Shown in pieces: positions 1 to 11,690 of a DNA stretch of 60,000 bases (the first letter of the stretch is position 1; each line of letters begins with the position of its first letter). The DNA is taken from contig OX485803.1 of the NCBI GenBank assembly GCA_950295325.1, positions 1,552,001 through 1,612,000 on the forward strand, read 5' to 3'. This DNA comes from Polytrichum commune (lineage: Eukaryota; Streptophyta; Polytrichopsida; Polytrichales; Polytrichaceae). A program made the position numbers and the translations under genes. The notes below the pieces were generated by a model. That model worked only from the letters and a program-made list of their open reading frames with translations. It was not told where the DNA came from and ran no database searches.

Positions 1-234
1 AGCTACGCTTCGTGGTCATTCCTGTAGCAGCCGTTTCTAGAAGAAGAATCGGAATGGACACCAAAGTCAAGGTAATTTCCATTGCGATGATGATGAAAAT
101 CAGGTTCCGGTACCCGAAAGGCTCACAACTGCTCCTTGTTGCAGCTGTATGCGCCACCTTGATGTTGCTTCTTGCAATTTGTGCGATATGCAGACCGGCT
201 AAACTGGTTCGTCCAGCATCAAATCTTCATCCAG
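1..234 (+). CDS. Possible exon of secreted or membrane protein gene (partial)
   Basis: The reading frame is open from the window edge to about base 269. In-frame ATGs lie at 54 and around 87. The product would have a basic stretch (RFRYPKGS) followed by about 20 hydrophobic residues (LLLVAAVCATLMLLLAICAI), the pattern of a signal peptide or signal anchor, then a basic, proline-containing tail. A consensus splice donor (CCAG/GTCAGC) follows base 234 and would leave the frame in phase 1. Coding-like pieces with suitable splice sites lie downstream at about 1003-1149 (donor AAG/GTAAAT) and 1888-2010 (acceptor TGCAG). Joined in phase they stay open to a stop at 2009, but other frames of those pieces are open too, so the model is not unique. 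A repeat copy (319-680) would sit in the first intron. I do not recognise the protein. Confidence 0.3.
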
Positions 235-318
235 GTCAGCAGCATTGTTCTTCTGGTGTCGAATATTAGGTTTGCAAATTCTCTTGCACACAAACTTAAA
301 CACCTAGAATCTACTACC

Positions 319-680
319 TAAGGTATGCAGGGGTCATTAGGTTCCCTTTCTTAATCGGACACCTATATTTAATCTGTGCGTGGCTCAGTGAGGATCAAAG
401 AACAAACATCATCAAGATACATGTTTAAAAGGGGTTGGACTCTGTCTTCAAATTTTAGTAACTACTCACACTCAATAGTGAGCACAATTGGGAGGACCCA
501 TGTACAGAAATCAACAAAAATACACTTCTGATAACCATAACTAAATCAGGGTGGGTCTGATTTTCAATCCAATTTTCGCTGATGCTTTACCGCAGATTTG
601 CTAATGCAGCACAAGTTCTGTTGTGTAAATCTAATAGGTAGAAGTTGGAAAACATGAATTAATAACACCCACATACCTTA
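319..680 (+). mobile_element. Family A MITE-like element, copy 1
   Basis: This is a 362-bp element bounded by imperfect terminal inverted repeats. The left end reads TAAGGTATGCAGGGGTCATT and the right end, reversed, reads TAAGGTATGTGGGTGTTATT. The interior has recognisable landmarks shared with other copies in the window: GAGGATCAAAGAACAAAC, CACAATTGGGAGGACC, and GCAGCACAAGTTCTGTTGTG. It has no coding capacity. Other copies lie at 5264-5730 (interrupted), 27893-28235, 37633-38005, 38799-39171 and 59060-59437, all in the same orientation. The copies are clearly diverged, so this is an old, repeatedly amplified family. Confidence 0.75.
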
Positions 681-2570
681 ATGTCTCCCAACTCCAGGTT
701 AAATAGGCTCACCCAGGTTGTAATTAAAGTCTCACTCCTCGAATGCTAATGGCCACCTGGCCACCAGGTTTAAGGTCTCGTTGTGCTACCAGAATTATGT
801 CTCGTGCGAACATCAATTGGAGATTGATGTTGTGTGATATGCCTGGATTTTAGCAACCTAGGCTAACCAAAATGGATTGCGGAGAATTTTTGGGGAGTTT
901 TTTTTCATTTCTTTGCGTTGAGCCTGCACTCTGATGATGTGGATTAATGGCGGGGGGTTGCCATGGTCCTGCGAGAATAGTGGCCATAGCCTGTCAAAGC
1001 AGTTGGAAAGGCACATTCAATTTTGGTTTCAATAGTCGTGTTGTGTGGGACCTGGCAGCACCTTCGAGCCAGGAGAGAGGAGCGAGGTATTCCGAATCGT
1101 CACCCAGTTCAAGATTTGCAACTCCTTCGTCGTTCCATACGAACTCCAAGGTAAATCTCTTTGATCCCTTGCAAGCAGTTCCTCGCATTTGTGGAGGAAG
1201 ATCATGCGCACCCGCTCGCATCTACTGGATCCTCTTATCCATCACTACTACAGAAAGTGGGATTCGTAGTAGGCGCAACTCCATACGAAAACCCGTGTCC
1301 AATGTGGCTTTCAAAGGCCATTTCAACATTATGGTTATTGTTGGTTCATTTTGGGTTAACGGGGTTGAAACACCATACCAAATAGGACACGTTCCATTTG
1401 GTAGAACGATCCTTAAATTCAAGTGGAGTTTTGATCGGGAGTTGGTTGTTTCGCATGCTTGGAGTTCGTTAATCTTTTGGTGCGTGCTTGGAGTTGATAG
1501 CACCTCTAGGCATGACAAGATGAGTATGACCCGAGCAATGAACTGATACAGAAAGTTCATTGTTCAAACCTTCACACCGACTCCAAGCATGCACCGAAAC
1601 TTACGGAACATGAAAAGTATTGTATGCAAAACAACCAACTCCCGACCAAAAGTATGCTTGAATTAAAGGATATCTCTGATAGAATCCTGTGCACTTAAGA
1701 ATCCCACATTTCTGTACTAGAGATTAGATCTCGAAAGCGTGCAACAGTGGTGGAGGTAGAGGAATTTCATAGCCATGGCAATGAATGTATGCATCCATGT
1801 CCACCATTTGTCTTGAAGATTGAGCTCAAAAATTTTAAACATTTTCTTTGGTGACATTGAATATTCCTTGATCATGTCTCAATGCAGGGCGAGTCACGAA
1901 TCCTGCGTGCTGTGCCTGTTGGCCGACCACCGTCGACCCAAAAGCCTCACATTGTTCGCAGGCCACCAGCTCCATCTCCCAGTTTTTACTGACCAAATGC
2001 TTGCCATTTAAACACACGAGAATTCTGCAGCACTGTTTATATTAGCTGGTCCCTTTGAATTTCAAAGGTAGCATAGTTCTTGCAATAGTGCACCTCGAAT
2101 CATAGACTTGCGATTTGAAACTGGCTGCGGGTGGTCGACTATCCCAATTTTTAGGGATAAAAGATTATGCCATATTTTGTTTGGGGAAATGCAATTGAAA
2201 ATGAGTCACACTTTTTGGTGAAGTGTTCCCTTTACAACTCCATTGAAAGATAGGTTTTCTTTGCTATTTCAGAGTGTAGTCTCAAGTTTTTCTTCCAATT
2301 GGACCATCAAGTTGATATGAGCCTCTATCTTATTGAGGCCACTGCACTCCGTAACTCTAAGGAATTAGCCATTCTGGCACCATCTTGATGTATTTCTAGT
2401 TCCATACGCCTCTTTTTTGGGTCAAGTTCCTTGAATTTAAAGATTTCATTTCCTTTCATTGCCTAGCTCCTATCCTGTTAATATTACTATGATGAAAGTG
2501 CAAGTTGGCCCCAAAAATTCAAATGCGGATTAAGTAATGGGTGAATGTAAGTATAGGTAGGTTTATGAGA
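681..2570. other. Intergenic or intronic, with two coding-like patches
   Basis: Mostly unique sequence. The stretch 940-1150 is richer in GC than its surroundings and is open in several frames on both strands; its plus-strand end is a strong donor (AAG/GTAAAT at 1149/1150). A second coding-like patch at 1888-2010 follows an acceptor-like pyrimidine and TGCAG. These may be exons 2 and 3 of the gene entering from the left edge. I see no homology that settles the frame. Nothing else is identifiable from 2030 to 2570. Confidence 0.35.
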
Positions 2571-2827
2571 AGAGAGGGAATTATCGCATAAAAGTTGTCG
2601 ATAAAAATTACCGCATACCTCTCATCCATCCAACATAAAAGTTGACCCCTAATAGGTTTGTGGCTGATTCATCTCAAATGACTTGGAATAGACTAATTCA
2701 GGGTCTTTGAAACTAATTTTGATGTCAAATCAACTAAAAATAATAATATTTGGACATCATACTATTTAAGGTCTTTTTAAGTTGGATGAATGAGAGGCAT
2801 GCACACATGTGATAATTCCCTCTCTCA
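2571..2827. mobile_element. Family B foldback element, copy 1
   Basis: This is a 257-bp inverted-repeat element. The left arm starts GAGAGGGAATTATCGCAT and continues into CCTCTCATCCATCCAAC. The right arm is its reverse complement with changes: GTTGGATGAATGAGAGGC, then GTGATAATTCCCTCTCTC. The centre carries GGTTTGTGGCTGATTCATC, TCAAATGACTTGG and GGGTCTTTGAAAC, which are shared with the other family B copies at 40455-40711 and 57860-58737. It has no coding capacity, so it is a non-autonomous DNA element. Confidence 0.7.
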
Positions 2828-3275
2828 TGTTTTGCGAAGGGGCCTGAGGTTTAAAATTTTAATTAGTTAAGTTAGATTGAGGTTTGAACAGTGTAACTTT
2901 TTTAGTACTTGAATTTTAAGAGTCAATTCAATTCATGTGCTACAACTCTACTTTCTAGTAGTGTTAGACTATCAATGTTATTAATTAACATTGCTCAGGG
3001 CCTTTGCCATGTTCTATGAGATGCCGCAATAACCAGTGTGGATGCCAAAATCTTAGTGTAGCTAGAGTGAATTTTGGGCCGGGGCAAGTGAATACATGTT
3101 GTGAGCTGAGCAATTTTATGCACCAAATACTAGTGTTTTCTTTTCTTTTCCCTCAAATCCTTAATGCATGGGGTGCCAAGACTCAACTACCTTTTGGGAG
3201 GTGAAGAAGTCGATTTCATTCTTATATATGTGTAATATGCAAGAATTTTTAAATCCATATATATATATATATATA

Positions 3276-3308
<33 letters not shown>

Positions 3309-5263
3309 TTATCCAACATTTGGCAATTTCATCCCTTTTTTTCTTTTTTAAACAATGAGGACATTCTAGCTATTTTCATCCAGGATAAAACAAAGATTTT
3401 GCTACTAGGACATTCCTTTAGAAGATAATTGAAATGGAAATCTTGCTACTTTCTACAACAAAGACAGCCGTTGTTGGTTTACAATCAACGTGACCGAGGC
3501 GGAATGAGAGAGCCATGTGCTAGATTGGAACAGAGATAATTGTTGTAGGTGGCAATACAAAAAGTCATCTTAGAATTTTCTTCTTCAAAGCATGTGCATG
3601 GATGTTGCATTTTTTTTCTTTTTTTCTTTCTTTGTATTCGCACTAGTTCCAAAACAGTGAGGTCTGCAAAAACACCAAGTTTATTGTGGTCCACACTACT
3701 TCCACCAAATATAGTTCTTAGTGTGGAGGGATGGTATTTAGTGTGATTTACCTTGCCGAGAGGCCCACAGTTGATTGGTTATGAACGTTACTTCTTAATC
3801 TAGAGCAGAACATTATATCAAATCCCATATCGACACATTGCTATGTTTTTGACATTACATCATTGTTCTAAAACTTCACTATTATTAAAATAACACACTA
3901 GTAATTATTGTTACCAAATTATAGTGTTGGTTAGATTACGCACAATATTCATAATTCGTGTAGTTACTTGTGACTAATGGTGACCAAATTACATTCATGA
4001 ATGCCAAGGTTTGTTCATTGACAAGTAATGTCGAACACACTATCGCGGATCACAAAAATAGGATGTGAATTTTTTTCTTTTGACATTGTATGTAAGATGA
4101 ATCACTAAAAATTTATTATAATCATTTTTGTAAAGTTCAATATTCACCTCTATTTAGCACATCATTTTTGGTCCCGGTACACAATAGAATATAGGACATG
4201 TGGTGTTACTTGGATTGTGGATCCAATGTAAAGTGGCTCTTAGGTGGCTTATGTGAGGCTCTAAGTCCCAAACATTTAGGGTTAAAAACACTCTTTACTC
4301 CTTATTGGACCCAACTTCTGGAGTTAAGGGGCCCACTACAATATTATTACCAAAGTTGGTGTTGGAATTTACTTTAGATCCCAATTAGATATTCATTTTG
4401 TTCCAAAACCAAGCTACTTACTCGTGATCCCAACCAACCATCCAAGACTTTTCACCTCTTCAAAGTAGATTTTGAAAAGGTTTCCAACTCAAATCAAGCA
4501 AATAATGGAGCTATCTTGTAAAGCTATTCAATATCTATCCAAACAAGCTATCACTTGTCATATTTTGTGATAAATTTTGTTTATACATTCATGATAAATC
4601 TAGATTCTTGCAATGTTGTTATCATGCTTAACACGGCTTCAAATGAAGCAAACGAGTCGTCTATCTTGCTCACTTCTAAAGATCCTTCTTGACAAGCTAC
4701 TACGCAAAAAAAAAAAATTAGTTTGCCCATTTGAATGTAGCAAACCCTCCATGAACATAGTAACTAAATTGAGTGAGCATGTTTACCGCAATCATCAAAT
4801 AAAGTATAGAATGAGAAATAATGTTTTCGACACTAAATGACTGGCATTCTTGATGCACAACTACCTATGAGGGTTTCACGACAAACATCAATCATGACCT
4901 TAAAGTTGTTATCCATCGTCATGGCACTAGGAAAATTTTCAAGAGTTTCCATACTTTATCATAAAAAGAGTATAAATGGCCAAGATTAGTTTATACTAAC
5001 AAACTTCCATGGTCAATGAATTTCATTGCTTCCTATATTAGCAACATTTTCATTTCTCCATGTTCCTATAAAAGTGCATGAAAATTGGAGGGAGGGAGAG
5101 AGAGAGAGAGCGCCCTTAATTGGTATGCTAAATGAGGACTCAACACAATCAAATCATAAGATATTGCAAATAGCTAAAACAACTTACGTTGATTAATACA
5201 ATTACTCATACATGAAGGTTATGACAACTTGCTAGAAGATTGTTAGTAGCCTTTACATGTGTT
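2828..5263. other. AT-rich intergenic region with a microsatellite
   Basis: No gene can be supported here. An (AT)n(GT)n microsatellite occupies 3257-3306. A GA-rich tract lies at 5090-5111. Short open frames near 3004-3204, 3549-3746 and 4613-4840 lack codon bias, splice context or recognisable motifs. The 4613-4840 frame has a lysine-rich run produced by poly-A and looks accidental. Confidence 0.5.
3257..3306. repeat. (AT)n(GT)n compound microsatellite
   Basis: About ten AT dinucleotides run directly into about twelve GT dinucleotides. This is a simple alternating purine-pyrimidine tract and probably polymorphic. Confidence 0.9.
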
Positions 5264-5730
5264 CCATTCTATAGTGAATTTAAAGCAATGGTGAGGATGT
5301 GTGTGTTCACTTAAGAAATCAACAACCATGCATGTGTGTGATGATCGTCACTGAATTGTAGGAAGTCCATTTTTGTTGGTGCTTCATAGTAGATTTACTA
5401 ATGCAACATATGTTTTGTTGTGTAATCCAATCGGTAGGAGTTGGATGATGACACGAAAACAAGTTGAATAATGGCTTGGTGTACATGGCGTCTATGTAAA
5501 CTCACCCATCATGGATGAAGGGGCTCCAACAAAAACAAGGTTAAGGGGTTGTATCATTCTAGTTGGATTTCACTAAACTAATACGGGGTCTCCAATGCCA
5601 ATTTTGGAGTCAACCAATTAAAAGTATTTTTTTGGATTATAAATTAGTTTGTTGTGTTTTCACCTTGCTAATGGATGAGTTTACGTAGACACCACAAATC
5701 CTTAGACATGTATTACACCCACATACCTTA
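5264..5730 (+). mobile_element. Family A element, copy 2, interrupted by a family C element
   Basis: The sequence from 5264 to about 5480 matches the right half of family A: TAGTGAATTT, AAATCAACAACCATGCATG, GCTTCATAGTAGATTTACTA, TTGTTGTGTAATCCAATCGG and GAGTTGGATGATGACACG. The family A end (CACCCACATACCTTA) reappears at 5716-5730, after a 209-bp foldback element. The left half is missing or too diverged to see. The order shows that the family C element inserted into an existing family A copy. Confidence 0.6.
5486..5694. mobile_element. Family C foldback element, copy 1 (nested)
   Basis: The left end reads TGGCGTCTATGTAAACTCACC and the right end is ATGGATGAGTTTACGTAGAC followed by ACCA, giving inverted repeats of about 25 bp. 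The interior includes GGATGAAGGGGCTCCAAC, GGGGTCTCCAATGCCAATTT and TTTTCACCTTGCTAATGG. Two relatives lie at 22754-22980 and 58792-59011. It sits inside a family A copy. Confidence 0.7.
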
Positions 5731-8700
5731 TGACCTCCTCCACAATTCTACAATGACTTTCAAAAGATATGTTCTAAGGAATGCAAATGGATGCCAAGTT
5801 TGTTGACGGTCAGATTGCCTTAACCCCACACATAACGTAGTACACTGAATATTCCAATTAGTGTCACGTGAAACTTTATGAATTGTGATAACTTTTCAAA
5901 GGACACATGTCTTGAAACAAAGTTTGATATGTTCCATATCTCAACATTTCCTACAATGAAATATTGTCATGAATGATTGAAATTTTGATGAAAATCCACT
6001 CAGTTTGTGACAATAATTGCAACAATGTGAATCTATAAATGTTTTTACAAAGGTGCAAGTACGGTAAATTGGACAACTCCTAATCCATGCCTAGTGTTAA
6101 GTGAAAGTGATTCAAAACTATACACTAACTTTGAAGTTTGTGAAGAAAAAGATTCATGAACATTCAAAAAACATATTGATCTACAAAGCCAAGCAATTTA
6201 TGATGACAAAAATGATTCCAAGAAAAGTCTACATACTTTAGAAGACGGTGCAAGTGGCGTGCAAGTAGGTGACATTGAACAAGCAATTGTCTAAATTTTG
6301 TTTGAAATATGATAAAAGTACATTAGATCGATGGTTTTTTCACAAATTTTTGTGATGATGCCCTCAAGTGGACAATGAATTCAAGGAATATTAGAAAAAA
6401 TCCAACTTAAAAACATTTAAGGTCATGAAATCTACGTTCAAAACTAGATTCAACCATTTGCTTTTGAGAATCACTTTTCATGATAAGTTTTGGGGATCCC
6501 AACTTGATAGTCTAACTTACATTTGAGTATTCAACACAACAATAGAGGTCATCATGAAAAAAGATATCTAATTTAAACAACACTTTGTTGCTTATTTTAA
6601 ACCTTTGACCAAAATAATTATGGCTTTAGTATACCATAACACTATTTCGGTCCACTTTACCATGCTTTGCACCCACAAGGAATGACAACTAATCTTAGGT
6701 TTACTTTTGGTGTTAATGACACTACATGGACACTTTACAATTAGTTATAATTGATGACACTAAATGCGATAACATTTAATGTAGCGTTCATGCTCTTACT
6801 TTACTATGAGATACGGAAGTACATACATAGTTAACTTGGACTATTAACTCGGATTAGACAAAAATGCATGTGTATCACTACAAGTCAAATTTCAATGATC
6901 ATTATCAATCACTCAAGTGCATTGGGTACGGCCACCACTTTATTCCCAGCATAATGCTAGGGACCACGGTGCATATTAAGAAAGCGCATGGTGATATGAT
7001 TGGCCTACGATTTTCGTTGCCATGGTCTCCCGCAAATTTCTTTTTTTCGTGCTGCCCCCCTTCCAAAACGTAACTTATTTTTAGGAAGTTGAGTTGGTCT
7101 TGGAGTGACATTGTGTCTCATAAAGCCCTCACATATGCAATATGCTTAGCTATAGATCCAAGGTCACTAATCGTCCCGTAGGTTCGCTTATTCCCAACGT
7201 ATGAATGTGGACCTCGCAATTTAGGGTTCCTAGCTATTGGGAACAAGTGGCCATTTTTTAAGGTGTGTGTGAGCTTAAAAAAATCTAAAATGATCATAAA
7301 GTGGTCAAGGTCTTTTAAAATGCGGTATATTAGTATGGGCTCGTGTTGTTTCAACTTTTCCCATACATTATAACACATCGATTTAACGTGGTCCTCGTAA
7401 ATTAGGATTTGGTTGGGAATCATTCTAAGAAAACGCTCAAGGGAGATTCAAATGGTGATATGATGGTATCTAAGTGTCTTAGAGATGTCTAATCAAGGTG
7501 AAACATATTTGACCTAGGTTATTTCTCAATTAACGGCTCAAGGTCTCTCAGACTACAGTACATGTAGTTTGTGGTTGTCACTCATACTCACTCTATATAC
7601 CCTGACAATAGTATGCCAAAGTGTTCATATTATTTGGACCTTATGCAATGTGCATTTGTAGGCACATCTATTGACAATTATCTTGCATTTTAATATCCTA
7701 TTTGAGTCTATTTACTAGAGCCAAGGGCACTTTGGTGTAGTCAACTGTCTCATTTTGATTGAACTCATTTAATGTAACTTGAAGCTTCAGTGTAACCACT
7801 TTTACAAGGTTATCAATTTTCTTTTATTGATTCTCACTTTAACGATATTGTCAAACTATGGTCTTTTACATGTCCGGCCAAAGTAACCAAGTGTCCATGA
7901 GATGTAACCATAGGCCATACCACATATCAGTTTAAGACTTCATGGGCTGTTTAATTGATTTATGTCCTTCATTTTCAACTACAACACCCTGATTCCTCCC
8001 AAACTTATAAAGGTAAAACTAATATATCAACAAGAAACGTATATGTTAGTAAAGACTATTGACTGTTGCAATTAGCATATTGGATTATTTGAACTTTCCT
8101 GAAATTCTCTATCAAGAGGATCAAGGCAAAATCATATGTAGCAATTTTAAATACTTACCAATGTTCAGCCAGTACTGGTACGTAACTTCCATTCAGAATA
8201 ATTCTTCTCCTTCAAAGCTAAATAGTCTCATCCATTTATCCTTTCGACTTCCAAAATCTGCGAGAGGGTATGTAGATGAAGCTTTGTGCTCCTGAGCCAC
8301 TGTTGTTAAGACAAAAGTCTCATTAGTGACTGTTTGTTAAGACAAAAGTCTCAATTGATTTACTCTCATTCTGACATGTTAGACAGAAATTAATCCCAGT
8401 CGTATTACAACGACGAGCCTCTTCCGATCACAGAGACAATTGCATTTCCTGAGTTAATCGTGGTCTGTTCCTCAGCGTTGTAATCGCATGCAATTTTCAA
8501 TTATATCTCAAGTTTCTTGCTTCTGCCATACGCATGACTCCTTACACTGCTCAACTACAACCCAGCTTTCTCAATTAGGCTGAGGTTCACTCACTCAATT
8601 TCATGGTGCCACATAGAAATTGCTCCTGCTAATTCATGTCTTCATGGTTGGAGATTCAGATTTATTGACAGACCGTGGTCTCATTAAGCCTCTTCTGAGG

Positions 8701-8756
8701 CCCACCAAGCAAGGAAAACGTTAGCATCTGTCGCAGATCTTAACCCGAGAGTCTCG
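5731..8756. other. AT-rich intergenic region, decayed coding-like traces
   Basis: No intact gene. Around 6100-6300 one plus-strand frame reads like acidic, lysine-rich protein but is cut by stops about every 25 to 60 codons. On the minus strand, 7118-7423 encodes an open frame of 101 residues without a motif I recognise. Both could be remnants of transposon proteins. An exact HD-Zip class I-type target, CAATAATTG, lies at 6011-6019, far from the HD-Zip genes. Confidence 0.4.
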
Positions 8757-9002
8757 AATGGGGAGAACCGACCGCTAGGTACAGATGAACCAGTTGAGTT
8801 TGAGAAATAAAAGGTTATAGTTCAAGACTTCAGGAAAAACCAATCATCTTAGAGGAATCTGTGGAATATACCTCAAATTCATTTTTTTTAACTAAAAAAA
8901 AACCTGATAGATCACAACATGTAATCAGTTGGACTTGGAAACACTAGGATTTTGACTGAGTAAGCCCAAAAATCTCCCTGGACACTGATCAAGATCATCT
9001 GA
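8757..9002 (+). mobile_element. Family I dispersed repeat, copy 1
   Basis: A repeat of about 245 bp. Landmarks: GGGGAGAACCGACCGCTAGG, CAGTTGAGTTTGAGAAATAA, GTTCAAGACTTCAGG, ATCTTAGAGGAAT, CAGTTGGACTTGGAAACACT and CCCAAAAATCTCCCTGGACA. The same order appears at 24266-25425 (split by an insertion), at 40163-40375, and inverted at 42985-43168. I see no clear terminal inverted repeats, so the class is unknown. It has no coding capacity. Confidence 0.65.
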
Positions 9003-10070
9003 AAGGGTAGACTATTTGTTTGCATTGATTCCACTCACATGAAGTTCTCAGAGGCAGGCAAGACATTCTTCTTCTCAAGTAAATTCAATTCAAACACACC
9101 GATCGCAGCAGTCCCGTCATCATGGTTCAACAAGGTTACACAATTTCATAGTTGAATCCAAACAACTACACTCCCAGACTGCACATTTCAGATACACGGG
9201 ATTATAATAACAAAGCTAGACTGAGGAATTCCTCCTCATCCTGCATCAACTTACGAGATCAGCACAAACACTCTGGCCGTACTCATAAGATGAGCAGGCT
9301 ATCATATTATCCTATCACAAAACGTAGTTAAAGGCACGCGAGGGGTCTCACTTATCAATTCATATCTGAAAAGGCCATAGCCTGATTGTGCTTTCGGCGG
9401 AGTTTCAACATATGAGGGGGAATGTTTTTTAAAAAGGGATTCAGGCCCAAGGAATCACTCCATCATTGCCTATCAAATCAGACCACGATCTAAGTTACAT
9501 ACAGAGATTGGACAAGAAAACTTGCAATCCGGTGCATTCACACTGGATTCCTTTCGATTACTCAAACATCAATCAACTGCCTTACACTTATGAATCACAC
9601 ATAGACTTCCAAAGGAAAAGAACGTTTTGCTCATCCATAAACATGACTCAGAAGTTAGATATTTCAGCTGAGTTTTGATATCACAAAAAATAGTATATCT
9701 AGCCTCCCTTCCATGCTAAAAATACCAGATATATGTACGCTATAATCCACATGTGAAGATATCCCAGAAACACCTATGCTTGTATCAAGCCATGATTTCT
9801 TCTTATCTCTACTCCTGATATCTCATTCAGACACATGTATTTTAGAATTTGATGGTTCCTTCTCCAATCTATTCACACTTAATATCATATTGAGCTGAGA
9901 AAAGACAAACATAACATTACTAAGCTGATGAGTTGTGTTCAGCTGCCATTGACTTTAGATTTGGTATGAAGCAATGGGATTCCGACATCCAGAGTGTTTA
10001 TTCTCAAATCTACTGTTGGGCCCATGAACACAACTCATCAGTTGTGTAGTGTTGTGAAACCTTAGCACCA
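9003..10070. other. Intergenic, unique sequence
   Basis: Mixed-composition sequence without recognisable repeats. One open frame at 9466-9678 (70 residues) has no motif, no splice context and no promoter that I can identify. I assign no function. Confidence 0.4.
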
Positions 10071-10293
10071 CTACACCGTTTATGGTATTTAGTGTCAATG
10101 ATTATTCAAGATTACGCATTGCTATAACATATTATTGATAATGTAATTTTTACCAAGTGAAGATGTTATTTTTATATAGTGTTCAAACAACCAATTTGAC
10201 TGTTGTTGGTAAAAAAACAAGATCCACAGTAAAAAGCGATAGCACGACGTAACTCCAAATAGTAAGTGACATTAAATATCATAAACGGTGTAG
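10071..10293. mobile_element. Family D/E MITE, 223 bp, near-perfect TIRs
   Basis: The left end is CTACACCGTTTATGGTATTT followed by AGTGTCA. The right end is TGACATTAAATATCATAAAC followed by GGTGTAG, its reverse complement with two or three changes. The interior (GATTACGCATTGCTATAACA, TTTTTACCAAGTGAAG, ATAGTGTTCAAACAACC, CGTAACTCCAAATAGTA) is not the interior of the other family D elements. It matches family E (16830-17159, 59577-59788). So this copy combines family D termini with a family E body. Confidence 0.8.
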
Positions 10294-11140
10294 AGTTGTG
10301 AAAGTCAAAGATAAAGTCCTCAATTTCAATATTGACCTCATAGAGGCCACCTGCAATGGTAGCCAAGCTAAATAAGATTAGGGCAAACCAACCCATACAC
10401 TCGTTCCTTGTTGGATGCCTAAACCTTGGCCTCCAAAGAACATGTGTACAAGTTGTTTCACCCCAGTCAGCTAAATAGTGGTACATGGACCCATCAAAAA
10501 ATTCGTTAGGACCCTACAAATGGATGTAGGAACAAAGCGGCCCCACAAAGGGAGGTGGTTTTTTACTTCACCACCGAACTTGGTTATGCCTTAATGCCCA
10601 AGACAATTAGAGCAAATTTTTCAATAATTGGGATAAAATCAATATTCACAAGGAGGAAAATAAAAATGTCTATTGATCTACAGTAATTGTCTATCTGTGT
10701 TTATTTTCTGTGTTTGGTTATGTTCCGTAACTATACATTTTGCATTTAGAATTGCTTTTGCTCTTCAACTGTAAGTTTTAGTATTGCTACAACTATTGTT
10801 ATATGTGTATCTAGGTAGGTGTATTTTGCTTGCATGGTGTGGGTTGTTTGTCCGATGTGTAGGGTTGGAAGATCAAGGCATCGATTTCCAACCGTAATGA
10901 AGGATTCGTCAAGTCTTGGGTGCTCCATGCACCACATCCTGACCCGCACCTTCGATTGTAATGGAAAATCTCTCAGTGGAGGACATGTGAGATCTATGGG
11001 ACTTCTTCGGATGCTTTAGCAGGTGTTTTGTAAATTTATGTGGATACATAATATATAGACCATTTTTTGTAGGGCATGTGGGAACCTTGTAATTGTAACT
11101 TTTAGACACAATCCATGGTGTTTAAATTTTTTTATGTAAG
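10294..11140. other. Intergenic
   Basis: No supported gene. Open frames on both strands between 10746 and 11109 overlap one another and show no conserved motif. Nothing else is identifiable. Confidence 0.4.
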
Positions 11141-11188
11141 AGGAAAATTTTCTTGAGCATACTATGCCAAGTGTCATTTGTGTACAAT
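11120..11188 (+). repeat. Family D internal fragment
   Basis: This short stretch carries the family D internal motif (GTAAGAGGAAAATTTTCTTG, AGCATACTATGCCAAGTGTC, ATTTGTGTACA). It resembles the duplicated internal blocks of the elements at 14647-15186 and 57206-57634. It abuts a family F repeat and has no terminal repeats of its own. Confidence 0.55.
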
Positions 11189-11690
11189 TTAGGGCCACTT
11201 CACACACGAGATTGAGAGCCCGTGACCATTTCACTTCAAGCACTCTCATTGGTGGAAAAGGCGGAGCCGGTCCAAGTTCGCTTCACACTACCCTTGAGGG
11301 ACCAACAGAGTATGTGAATGCAAGACAGATGTAAAGTCTACATGGATTCTTGCATGGCATCGAATGGATCATGTTTCAATGGTCACTTGGACTATTTTCC
11401 AAAACCACCTCTTGGAGGTAGGCCTAACACAAAACCGGGAGACCATGGCACTCCAATTGCTCACAACCGTTGATTTATTCTATTTTATCATGCATGAGAA
11501 CCCACATGAATAGAAATTCATTGAAATAGCATTTGGTTGAGGGCCAGTCACATATGGCATTACACTACACTTGAGGGTCCATGACCACACGACATGATTT
11601 TGGAGGTGTATTGGGACGGCCTTTGGACACGTTCTTTTGGGCTCTCACAATTTCATGGTCGCGGCTCTTGGCTTGTGTGTGAAGTGGCCC
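11189..11690 (+). mobile_element. Family F repeat, copy 1
   Basis: About 500 bp, closely similar along its length to 15711-16206. Landmarks: TTAGGGCCACTTCACACACG, GGAAAAGGCGGAGCCGG, GGGACCAACAGAGTATGTGA, AAACCGGGAGACCATGGCAC, TTGGGACGGCCTTTGGACAC and GTGTGAAGTGGCCCTG. The other copy is preceded by a tRNA-like head, so this is probably a 5'-truncated SINE body, although the tail is not defined. It runs straight into a family H fragment at 11691. Confidence 0.65.

Noticed and set aside
960-1149. Resemblance of SSWKGTFNFG to a plant PHD-finger-associated domain
   Set aside because: Only a few residues match and the rest of the domain is absent in every frame.
1888-2010. CLE-like peptide reading (RAVPVGRPPS) near the left edge
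   Set aside because: Only the RxVPxG part fits and the PxPxH end is missing. The frame also does not join in phase with the signal-peptide exon.
7118-7423. 101-residue minus-strand gene
   Set aside because: The frame has no motif, no promoter or splice context, and lies in AT-rich sequence with overlapping frames on the other strand.
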